From Eremomyces bilateralis CBS 781.70 (taxonomy: Eukaryota; Ascomycota; Dothideomycetes; Eremomycetales; Eremomycetaceae), in NCBI RefSeq assembly GCF_010015585.1, contig NW_022985080.1, positions 281,788 through 345,787 on the forward strand: DNA of 64,000 nucleotides. Direction: 5' to 3'. Made by a program: the position numbers and the translations under genes. This document shows, in pieces, positions 45,150 to 55,367 of the stretch (positions are counted from its first letter, which is position 1; each line of letters starts with the position of its first letter). The notes under the pieces are model-generated. The model ran no database searches. It saw only the letters and a list, made by a program, of their open reading frames with translations, and was not told the origin of the DNA.

Positions 45150-48100
45150 GATGGCGACGGTGCAGGTTCAAGCGCGAAGTGCGGTGACGGGGCAGTGAGG
45201 TTCAGCTGTTGTGATAAGATAGTTAGATGATGATGTTCAACGGACGACTCATAAGACACGGATCAAGTAAGAAGAGTGTGCACGAAAGAGCTTACCGTGT
45301 TGTGTGCGAACGGTGGGTGAGTGCCGGTTTAGAGGCAGTGCGGATGTGAGGAATGGGAGAGGCGGGAGCCGATGAGGGAGGATGAAAAAGAAGAAAATGG
45401 GAGGATGGGTGGTGGGCGGGTGACGGCGGCACTTTATGGGAAATTTGGGGGTGGACGAGCCTGGAACTGGTGTGTGTGAGTGGGCGCGTTGTGTTTTGGG
45501 TGGGTGTGTTTCGGTGGGTGGGTGTGTGAAGCGGGGGATACTAGGCTGCTCACGTGGCTGCTGGTTGATGGCGCGGGCTGATGGCGAGGGGTCTGGGTGT
45601 GGGTGATGGCCTGATGAGTGATGCCTAATGGACTACAGCTGCGGGGTGCTGAGTGCTGGGTACTGACGTTATGAGCGCTGCTGGGTGATGAGCCGGAGTG
45701 ATACTTGATGGCCGACTGGTGGTGGGTGATAGGGAGCTTCTAAGCCAACAGATGGCCAGCACCACAGGGGAGGGCCTGGAGCCTTGTTGTCCAATATTAC
45801 TTGTTTCTATTCGTGTCTCCTCTGCAGTCCCGCTCCTCAGTTCGCAGTACATCGGCCAGGCAATGTGGCAGAAAACGGGGCGGTTAGCGTCAACCAATGT
45901 GTGCTCTATCGTTCTCTGCGTCTCTTTCGCCCGTTGCTATTCAGTGGCTGCACTGGATTGACGGCGTCGTGGTGTCTCCAACTGAATGAAGCTGCGATGC
46001 CGGCGGTCTCTCTCCACTTTTCGCCGGGCTGTCTAGCAACTTGCAGCCAGTTTCAACGGACGGATGACACCCTTGGGCGTCCGCTCTCAGTTGTTGCAGA
46101 CACTATTTATTCCGTCTCATCGCAAGGATGGGAAATCTGTTGAGACACTGAATCCGCTCTGGGACTCTGGCAGACGGCAGTATGTTACCCAGGACATGCA
46201 GCTGCGCGTGAGTGCCGGGGTGGTACGTATGCAGCATCCGCCAGCGACTCTGCTCCGTCTCCCCTTCATCATCTCGCACAACTCTGGTAGTGATACGTTT
46301 GATAATTGATACGTGTGTGCCACGAACCTTCAAAGTTCAGCTCTCTTTCCAACTCTTACCCACCACCACCAGCAGGAGAATTTGGCCGCTGGGCGCCGCC
46401 AATCAAGCCCCCCGGTCTAATCTGCAGTCATTAAGCCGGGTCAGCAAGCCTATCCATCGGCACACCCTAGTCCCCACCAGCAAACTCTGCAGCCGAGTGC
46501 AGCCAATATCGACCCCATCTTAGCTGCTGATTGGGTAGTGCAGTGCTAGCCGACAGGGCACCGAGACGTGTAGCTGCCGACAGCCGGCGTTTTCGGCCGC
46601 ATTGGTGCCCCTTAGCCCGTTCACATATTAACAGAGGGCCTAGATGCCAGTGGGCCTTTGCAACCGCTGATCCGCTGCACTCAGAGTCTCAGACGCTCTT
46701 CTGCCGCAGCATCTGTATTTTGCCCTCCCAGGCTACTGGCTCCTTGATCGTGGGTGATGGGACTGCCTGCCTGGCGGCACTACTGCTGTCTGCTAAAATG
46801 ACCGGTCAACTCTTCACAACGTGCCTCGCCTATTAACGATAAGACTGCAGACTGAATAGTGTATTAATTCCCTGGAGAGTCTTGACAACTGATCCATAGA
46901 TAGAGGATGCGTCTATCACTGGCATTTCCGCCCGAGGACAGGCTTACTGCAGGCCAGGCGTGCTTTTTACCAAACGCCGGGCAGTTCCGGTGTGTTCCTC
47001 CCTCCACAGCCATCTTGGGCTCCCTTCACCAGTTGGTTTATGTTTACGATTCTGTTTGACTCGGATATCAGATTGAATATAAATCTTGTCCCTCCCGAGA
47101 TGCCATTATAATCGTGATATTGCGATTGAAATCCTCGACTGCTCATTTCAACCTTTCGAAGTAATAGTGGGAGGATTCACTCGGCCCTACTACCTCCAGG
47201 TCCGCAACACCACCCCAGATACAGCAGTCCATCCCCACCGTGCGCCTGCCCAAATCCCTCCCGCGGTCCCGCCCAAATCTTCCGCCCTTCGCCGCCCACC
47301 CCCGCCCCGCGAGCCACAAATTCGATCTACCATCCTAATTCCTATCGCGTCATCCAGTCCCCCAGCCCGACGAATCCTCCGAGATCTTCCACCCACCACA
47401 CCCATCCCCTTAGCGTCGAGCGCCTGCTGGGTCCTCCAAAGCCGACACACCAAACAACCGCAACACTCGAGTCGCACGGTTGGGAGCCCCATCTCTACGG
47501 TGCAACCCACCCGTTTGACACCCTGGCGGCGGTGCAAACAATTAACAACCCAAGCTCTGCAATTTGATATCCCGTCATCCCGACTGGCCATCGTTTTGGG
47601 GCCCCATCCTGGTTCTCCCCTCAACGAACGACGCGGTTGGGGTGTATCCGGAGTGCTGTTGCCAGTCCCACGATGTCGGTGCGTATCATGACTTTATGAG
47701 TGTCTCTCAAACTGTTACGGCATTGGGCGTGTTGTGTGTTGTGGGGCCCATCCTGTCTGGAGTCGGATACCCTGGATGGCGGGGATTGGCACTGGAGACG
47801 GAGGAGCAGAAGACTCCCTAACGGCAATAGGAGCACGATGCCGGCTGCAACATCCAGGTAAATCCTACTATAGTATCAAGCGTGCTTGCCACGGTCTCCC
47901 GGACTGAATTCCACGATCCCTACCAGAACCCTAGATCAGATCGAGTGCCTGACGTGACGCCAGTAAGAAGGTCCATAGGTGTCCTATACAACTACCTAGC
48001 CCACATCCCCATACCGAGTGAAAGTACAGGTATCCAGTTCGTCATTGGCGAACTCATCCTCCCCTTCCTTCATTTTACAAAGAGAATGAAATCGAATGAC

Positions 48101-48274
48101 CCAGTACCCACCAAACGCCGGAGATGCAAATCCCAATCCCTTCGTCGCGGTGAACATCCATCCGAGTGACCCCGCGATCGACACCCGCGCCTCGTGTCTC
48201 AGTCATCGCGCTCTCTCCCCCTCAAGTAATCATCCCGCGCGCCCACCGAACCATCCTCCGCCCCCATCCCCCCC
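45150..48274. other. 3.1-kb interval without a clear gene
   Basis: The first 400 bp upstream of the HMG-box start are rich in GTGGG and GTGTG and probably hold its promoter. The longest frame in the rest is 47086-47691 on the plus strand (201 codons, starting MSLPRCHYNRDI), with a Pro/Arg-rich body overlapped by an equally long antisense frame; I do not trust either. No repeats, transposase-like reading or RNA gene was seen. Confidence 0.4.
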
Positions 48275-49078
48275 TCACTTATACTGCGGCTGCCCTCCTT
48301 GCGCAGGCATCTGTCCCGGGACATGTCCGGCCCCCGCCACGCCATGCCCATTCATCACGTCCGGCCGATACTTGATGTCCTGGTAAAAGTTGCAAATGTG
48401 GCAGCCAATCTCCTTCCACGGCTTCAGCGAGAAGGGGATGATCGGAACGAAGCAGAAGGTGAACCATTCCCTGTACGGAGCTTGGTTAGCTTTGCGAACT
48501 GGCAAGGTGGGAGGGTGGGAGGGAAGGGGGAGAGAAGACATACCATCGGCTGTAGGGATGCGCGCTGATGTTACCGCAGTTCTGGCATTGCACAGTCACG
48601 TTTTCGTAGCCTTTGAGCGGGTTGGTGAACGCTGTTGCGGGCGGTTAGTCTTGTTCGTCCTCAATCGTAAACCCGTAACGCATAACCCATATCGTTTTGT
48701 TCGCGCCCCGGGATATACGAAGGAGGGAATACAACGTGGGTTGGGGGATATATTAAGGAGCTCGGAGGAGGGAGAATGATATGGGATGACGTACTATGCG
48801 TTCCTATTGCGTCGAATCGTCAGCTTTTCGCTATTTTTCAGAATCCAATGCGCGCGAATTATTAAATCATGCGAACCATCGCGCCGCACCACACATCGAA
48901 GAGGTCCGCGGTGCCAGCGCCCCGGCCGCGATGTACGGTGGCGCCGCGCTATGGCGCAAGATCCGATCCGCGACCTGGACTTCATTGCGGTGGGAAAACG
49001 AGCGTTGCATGACGCGCGTTGTCGGGGAGGGGAGGGGAGGGGAGGGGACTTACCGCATGTGAAGAAGAAGAACACCAT
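48275..49078 (-). CDS. Zinc-ribbon family small protein with a 9-nt microexon
   Basis: Four exons, 49078-49054, 48803-48795, 48631-48544 and 48470-48275, give 105 aa. The spliced protein reads MVFFFFTCGTHTFTNPLKGY, ENVTVQCQNCGNISAHPYSRW, EWFTFCFVPIIPFS, WKEIGCHICNFYQDIKYRPD and a Gly/Gln-rich end. Two CxxC pairs (CQNC and CHIC) form the ribbon, and the aromatic-rich stretch between them could touch a membrane. Function is unknown. The second exon is only 9 nt (GAACGCATA) between an AATAG acceptor and a GTACGT donor. Skipping it keeps the frame (9 nt) but would drop three residues (GTH becomes part of a different join). Introns are 250, 163 and 73 bp. Confidence 0.8.
49024..49047 (+). repeat. 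GGGGA repeat with G-quadruplex pattern at a splice donor
   Basis: Five runs of four G separated by single A form a textbook G-quadruplex pattern on the plus strand. The tract lies inside intron 1 of the zinc-ribbon gene, six bases from its 5' splice site; on the transcribed RNA it is a C-rich run. Confidence 0.85.
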
Positions 49079-50254
49079 GATGAAGGTGGTTCGTGTTGAG
49101 GGGTTTGGATGCGCGGAAAAGAGATTGGGAGGTTCGGTTGATAGAGGCAAGGTGTGGAGTGAATGTGGTGAGCAGGAGCCTGAACGTCGTTCACGATGTC
49201 AAGGCCTCAAAGGATGGAGGGAACGATGCACCGTGCGGTCGCTACCAGTATATCGGGATCGAATAGTTTTAATACAGAGGGAGAAATATGTATGGAGCTA
49301 GGTTTCAGGAAGTTAGGAAGCACGATCTTTGTTGTCGAAAGATGCAAATGACGAAACAAAGGCAAGGGAGGAATGGGCGATATTCAATTATTATACGTCG
49401 TTTCGCTCGAATGACCAGCTGCCTGGGATGTCTTGGAAAACAATATCTGACCGGCTCCTGGCTCCGCCGTCCCTCCTTTGTCAGATGAACCGCCGGGATG
49501 TCCTCCGCGACGCTGCAGACAGCCTCCCTAATTCACAGATTTCGCTGTGGCACCTCACTTAAGCTTCGGGTGGTGATTGTGATTGTCAGAAGACGTGGAG
49601 GTGTCAGGCGGTCTGCCCAGGAGCTTCGGAGCTTGGCGACCGAAATGGGAGTCGGGTGGGTGGTGGATGACGACGATCGGTGGGCACAACCACCGGGTTT
49701 ACCGGTGCCGGGACGTGGGGAGAGGCCCAGGACCGGGGAATATTAAAACGGTGGGTGGCGTAGACACTGCTCCTGGTATAGAGTCACGGTCCATTCCCAT
49801 ATAATATCACACCTATTGTTGGCTTGATTAGTGACGATATGCTTGATATTGGGGCTCTACCAGTCCATTCGGAGTTCGATTCGGCGAATTTGCAGCGGAT
49901 TGACACGGGGTGTGAAGCGATGGGCCTGATATATGACTGCGGAGAGATTTCGACTTCAACGTACGGCCCTCCATTTGATCAAGAAAGTACCAGCCCCTAT
50001 TACCGATCGATTCAAATTTGATAAGAGTATATAGGACCCAGCATTGTCCGGGTATGTAGCGATATCCAATTGCAATTCGCTCAAGGAACCGAAGGCCTAA
50101 ACGGGGCAGGTATGTATAAGTACTCGCACTCCCACCAGCAAGGATGACCATGAAGGCGTTCTTTCAAATGCGTTCTTCCAATGCCTTTGCAAACTCCGTT
50201 CCAGCAGCGTAAATCATGAGCGCATGCGGTAGCTCCGCGTCGTCCCATGTTCGC
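49079..50254. other. Intergenic region between zinc-ribbon and LC8 genes
   Basis: About 1.2 kb. Several short plus-strand frames exist but none has a recognisable domain. Presumed promoter of the zinc-ribbon gene and 3' end of the LC8 gene. Confidence 0.4.
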
Positions 50255-50992
50255 TTACTGGGTCTTGAAGAGCAGAATCGCACAATGCCCAAGGTAGAAG
50301 TAGATGAAGTGCTTTGTCTCTGGAGATCGTTAGGCGTGTTGCCAGTATGCCCGTGAACGAGAAGGGAGTCAAAAGCAATTCACTGAGGATTCACGTACCG
50401 TGAGTGACAAAGCTACCAAAGTTGCGCCCAACTACGCAATGCCAGGTCGCCCCCTTTCGGCTGTCGAACTGCACCATGCATCAGCGCTGTCGTCCGATAT
50501 TTCTCATGCACAACGCGCTACCTCTTTCTTGATATACATGGCAATATCCTAATTCGAGATTAGCCAAGTGGATATTTCTCTTCAATCAACAACGAATTAC
50601 CTTCTCGACGGTGTGTTTGGACATTGCTTCTTGCGCTGCTCGTGACATCGAGTCAGTTCTGATATGCCAAGCCAAACTCCGAGAGCACCCCGAATATTCC
50701 TTCCCACGATCCATGGGGGATCGAAAATGTTACTAGAACATGGGAGACATCAAGTGGGGAGCCACGAACCGATTTCAATTGATTCCTGAATCATGTCTGG
50801 GTTCTGCGGAACGTTAGACGAAGGCAACGGAGACCTATCTCTCCCGACCGCCTCGCACCATATCTGCCGCCTTTATCTGGGCTGTGGGACACGGTTAGCC
50901 TTTCCTTCGTTCACCAGCCGCCATCCCCAAGATTTCTTACCCTCCAACTTCTCCGTGCTCTCTACCAGCTTCTCGGTGGACGAGGTCGTCAT
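50255..50992 (-). CDS. Dynein light chain LC8
   Basis: Six small exons, 50992-50941, 50796-50770, 50638-50601, 50548-50522, 50468-50399 and 50319-50255, give 92 aa, the usual LC8 length. All joins are in phase. The spliced product reads MTTSSTEKLVESTEKLE, DMIQESIEIAAQEAMSKH, TVEKDIAMYIKKE, FDSRKGATWHCVVGRN, FGSFVTHETKHFIYFY and LGHCAILLFKTQ. LC8 is a homodimeric hub that binds short linear motifs in the dynein intermediate chain and many other partners. Two exons are only 27 nt, which hides the gene from simple open-frame searches. Two 3' sites (GTTCGT donor after exon 2, CACGAG acceptor before exon 3) are weaker than average. Confidence 0.95.
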
Positions 50993-51558
50993 GATGGCGG
51001 GATATCAAGGCGATGCTCGGATGCTCTCTCGCGATGTCAGGGTCCAAGGACGATTGAATCAGTCATAAACAATCACGGGGACGCAACGGGAAATTGGAAA
51101 TTAAGTACAGTGGACGGCTCAGAAGAGGATAAGGAGATTTTGATCAGATGGAGGAAGCAGTGCATCCTGTCAGGGATATTGTTGCTGTGATGAAAGCTGC
51201 CTCCTGCAGCAGCGCGTCGTCCACGGGCCGCAACCGTTGAAGCGCGAACCGAATCAATCCCGGCCGTTGAGTGCGGGACGCCTAAGTGCCTGAGGCAACA
51301 AGCTGGACCCTGCACCTGACCCCAAAATCGGCGCGTCAGGTTCGTTCATAAAATGAAAATTTCGACAGCTCGCCAGAAGTAAAAGTTAACATATCAAATT
51401 ATATTCATTAAAATCCAGTTCTCCCACATTCGCTCCACGATAGCATAACTGTGAGATACCTAGAGGATCCCTGGACTCCTCTTTGCAGCATGCAATTCAC
51501 AACCATCACATCATAACCGCTACGCGAACCTCTCAAGCCTTGGCACCCCAAACCCACA
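50993..51558. promoter_or_regulatory. Divergent promoter of LC8 and MRD1 genes
   Basis: About 570 bp between two divergent starts. No coding frame and no specific site identified. Confidence 0.4.
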
Positions 51559-54259
51559 ATGGCAAACTTCGACTCCTCCTCTCGCGTCTTCGTCCACAAT
51601 CTTCCCCCTAATATTACGGTTGACGGCTTCCGAACCCATTTCTCCTCACAAAATGGCCGAAAGGTCACCATCACCGATGCGAAGGTGTTGCCACACCGAC
51701 GCATCGGCTTCATCGGGTACAAGACCCCTGAAGACGCCGCATCAGCGGTCAAGTACTTCAACAAGACCTTCATCCGCACCACTCGGATAGCAGTGGAACT
51801 AGCACGCACGGTCGGAGATGGCAACCTCGAACATGTGAAGGAAGTGCGGTTGAAGCGGAAGCGAGAGGACCGCGAAGCTGCTGCCGCCTCGAATGGGCCA
51901 GTGAAGAAGCATAAGCATGAGCTGGAGGAGAAGATCCAGCAGGACCCGAAGTTGAAGGAGTATCTGGAGGTGATGAGCAATAGGAAGGGTAAAGCGTGGG
52001 AGAATGGGATGGCTGCGGGAGAGGGGCAAGATACCGCTGAAGTCGAGGTCCCCGTGGTAGAGGATAATGGCCTTGACGATGGCGAGTATCAAACACTACC
52101 CCTCCCGCCGAGAATCCCGGAGCCTCCTAAGTCAACCCCGCTACCACCAGAGCCGCCACAGATACCGGAAAAGGTCCTCGTACCAGATTCTGAGCAGCCT
52201 TCACCCACCCAAGATGACGATGACTTGGGGCCGCCTCCCGTTGAGGCTGGTCCTGTCTCGGACTTGGACTGGCTGCGGTCGCGGACAAACAGAGTGCTTG
52301 ACTTTGCCGATGATGAGGAGAAGGTTGATCCGGTTCGGAAAGACAGTCCTCAAGAGTCGAACGATCATGCAGCACCAGTACCAGCGCCAGAAACGGCCGA
52401 GGTGCCGGAAGACCATGAAATGGAGGAAGAACAATATGCTGATGACAACGTGGACGACCCAAACGTTGAGTCAATACGCAAGAGCGGCAGATTGTTCATT
52501 CGCAACCTGTCGTATGCGACCATGGACGAAGACTTGGAGCAACTGTTCCAACAGTTCAACCATTGTCAAGAGGTACGTTGAACTTTTTTTCTTTTCTCCC
52601 CTCCCTTCGAATGATGAAGCCTTGATAGGGACAACTTATGCAAAGCATATGATTATTTATCTTGGAGAATTTTAGTAGATTCCTCCACCTGATCGAAACT
52701 ATTTTACTCACTGTTGTTGAGCAATTGAGGGTACACCATCGGCTAATCACACATAGGTCCATGTTCCGGTGGACAATAACACCGGCTCATCGAAAGGTCT
52801 CGGATATGCGCAGTTCTCAAACCCAGAGAGCGCGGTTGAGGCATATCAAACGCTCGATCGGACTATCTTCCAAGGTCGCATCCTTCATATCCTACCGGCG
52901 GCTCCACGAAAAGATACCAAACTCGACGAGTTCGAAATATCCAAGCTTCCCATCAAGAAACAAAAGCAAATTCAGAGGAAGTCTCAAGCAGCATCACAAA
53001 CGTTCAATTGGAATTCCCTCTATATGAATGTCGATGCTGTGATGGATTCCACTGCTGCACGTCTTGGCGTCACAAAGGGAGAGCTGCTTGACCCAACATC
53101 TTCAGACGCTGCAGTGAAGCAAGCATTGGCTGAGACCCATGTAATCCAGGACACAAAGAAATATTTCGCGGACAATGGTGTCGATCTGGAAGCCTTCAAA
53201 AGCAAGGCGAAAGGCCAGACAGGAATCCTAGTCAAGAATTTCGACTATGGAACCAAGGGAGACACCTTGAGGAAGATGTTGGAGGAGTTCGGTACGGTCA
53301 CGCGGTTCCTCATGCCTCCATCCGGGACGATAGCCATCGCCGAGTTTGAGAGACCGGATCAAGCTAAGAACGCCTTTGCCGCACTTGCATATCGGAAAGT
53401 TGGGAACTCCCTATTATTCCTGGAGAGGGCACCGAAGGAGCTCTTTGCCAAGCAAGGGAGCACAGCGCTGGTCAGCAAAGCTGGCCTTCCGGATGCAGGT
53501 ACGCAGCAGAAGGTCTCCACGACAGACTTACTTGAGCCAGATGACGCTAAGCTCGTGGATACGTCTACATTATTTGTTGGCAATCTGGACTTCTCCACAA
53601 CGTCTGAGGGGCTGGCGGAGGTCTTCAGACCTTTGGACGGTTTCTTGTCCGCCAAAGTGAAAATGAAGCAGAATACCAAGCGACCTGAAGTCCCACTGAG
53701 CATGGGTTTTGGTTTCTTGGAATTTCGAACAAAGGCACAGGCGCAAGCGGCTCAGGCTGCCATGGATGCATACAAGCTAGATGGACACAATCTCGTCATC
53801 AAGGCCTCTCACCGCGGTGTCGATGCTGCAGAGGAACGGCGTAAGGAAGACGCCGCCAAGAAAGCGGCGAACAACAAGACGAAGATTATCGTCAAGAACC
53901 TGCCGTTCGAAGCGAGCAAGAAGGACATCCGCACGCTGTTCGCCACCTACGGCCAGCTCCGCTCCGTCCGCGTGCCCAAGAAATTCGACAATACCAGCCG
54001 CGGGTTCGCGTTCGCCGAATTCACCACGCCGCGCGAGGCGACGAGCGCGATGGAGGCCCTGCGCAACACCCATCTGCTCGGCCGGCGACTCGTGCTCGAC
54101 TTCGCGACCCAGGAACTGGACGACCCGGAGGCAGAGCTCGAGCGGATGCAGAAGAAGGTCGGGGAGCAGGCGAGCAAGGTCGCGCTTCGGAAATTAACCA
54201 GCGCAGGGAGGTCGAAGTTCACCGTCGGTGGGGGAGAGGAGGAGGACGACGAGGGCTGA
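51559..54259 (+). CDS. MRD1: Multiple RNA-binding domain protein 1
   Basis: Exon 1 (51559-52572) and exon 2 (52757-54259), joined over a 184-bp intron, give 838 aa. RRM1 begins at once (SSRVFVHNLPPNITVDGFR). An acidic, Pro-rich linker follows. RRM2 is split by the intron (RLFIRNLSYATMDEDLEQLF; VDNNTGSSKGLGYAQF). Then come RRM3 (TGILVKNFDYGTKGDTLRKM), RRM4 (STLFVGNLDFSTTSEGLAEV) and RRM5 (KIIVKNLPFEASKKDIRTLF; SRGFAFAEF). Five RRMs in this spacing define Mrd1, which acts in the small-subunit processome and is needed for cleavage at sites A0-A2 and pre-rRNA compaction. It shares this pathway with UTP11 in the same window. Confidence 0.97.
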
Positions 54260-55367
54260 GGGGGGTCAGTGTGGTCGTACGGGCGATGAGTGTTCGTTTG
54301 TTCTGCGACACTCGCATGCGCGATGGCGTGTGAGGTCCCCGGCGGCAGATGCACCGGCGTGTTCCTGCAGATTTGCGGAGGTACAGAAACCACCGGGAAC
54401 TACCGAGTCAGCGGGTGTAATCTCCTACTTGTATGTTCGCCAGCGTGGGGTGGTTGGAAAGGTTGGAAGCGGTTGGAAAAGGGTGGAAAATATGGTCGGA
54501 CAAAGTCGGTTGCAGCCAACCTGCCGGCTCCCTTGCTTCCCGCCCTAGCTTGAGCGGTCGCATCTCTTCAGGGCTGCAGCCCAAGGCCTCGCAACTGACC
54601 ATATAATGAATAATATGACCTGTCTCTACGATGCCTTCTTCCCTCGCGGATCGCTGCATGCGTCATCGCTCAATGAGGCCAGGAGTGCCGACGCGTCTGG
54701 CGTCCCATTTGGCCCCGATTCGGATGCAACCCTCGTAACTTCGCAGCAGCGGTCGACATCGATCGCAGCGACGGTTCCAGGTGGCAATTCCAATTTGAAT
54801 CAAGAGCATGGAAATGACCCCAATGTCTCCCATACGGCTGTGTTTATCGTTCCTTGTGGCATTCCTTCGTGTCGTTGCCGTTCGCCTGACCCCTCCTCTC
54901 CCCCTCGATCAATTGGCGCTAGCCGTTTCGGGGTCGATCTCGACTACCCTTACTTACCACAATGCCTTTGGCATTCCATACTCCTCACCGACGACGATGA
55001 AGGCTTCACAACCCTCTGTACGAAGCGACCCAAGTGTAGGATAAGGTGTGCCTTCTGTAGTTCTGCTCACTCGAAGATCCCTAGCTACCTCGTGTAAGCG
55101 ATAGAAGTAACTCATTTGATGGTGTCACCCCGCTGATCTGGAGGATTTCCGTATAACCACTGTTGTTCACTGATTCACTCTTATACTCTCTTGTCTGTCG
55201 TTTCCTTCCATCATTCTTTTGCAGCTCGAAAGTCATTCCTGTTTGACCGTTGACCAAGCCATTTACAATCCTTAATAATTCCCAGCCCGCTGAAGCATTC
55301 TTGCTCCATTGTCCTGGTATGCAATGCTGTAAAGTCTGGAATCTAACTACTCACTTCCATTGACAAT
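54260..55367. promoter_or_regulatory. Upstream region of the TEA-domain gene
   Basis: About 1.1 kb between MRD1 and the TEA factor. It holds one 163-codon plus-strand frame (54606-55097, starting MNNMTCLYDAFF) with several CxC-type pairs near its end. No domain was recognised; it could be an upstream ORF in a long leader, as developmental regulators often have, or chance. Confidence 0.35.

Noticed and set aside
47086-47691. 201-codon Pro/Arg-rich frame
   Set aside because: No domain, equal-length antisense frame, and composition that follows GC-rich DNA; not enough for a gene call.
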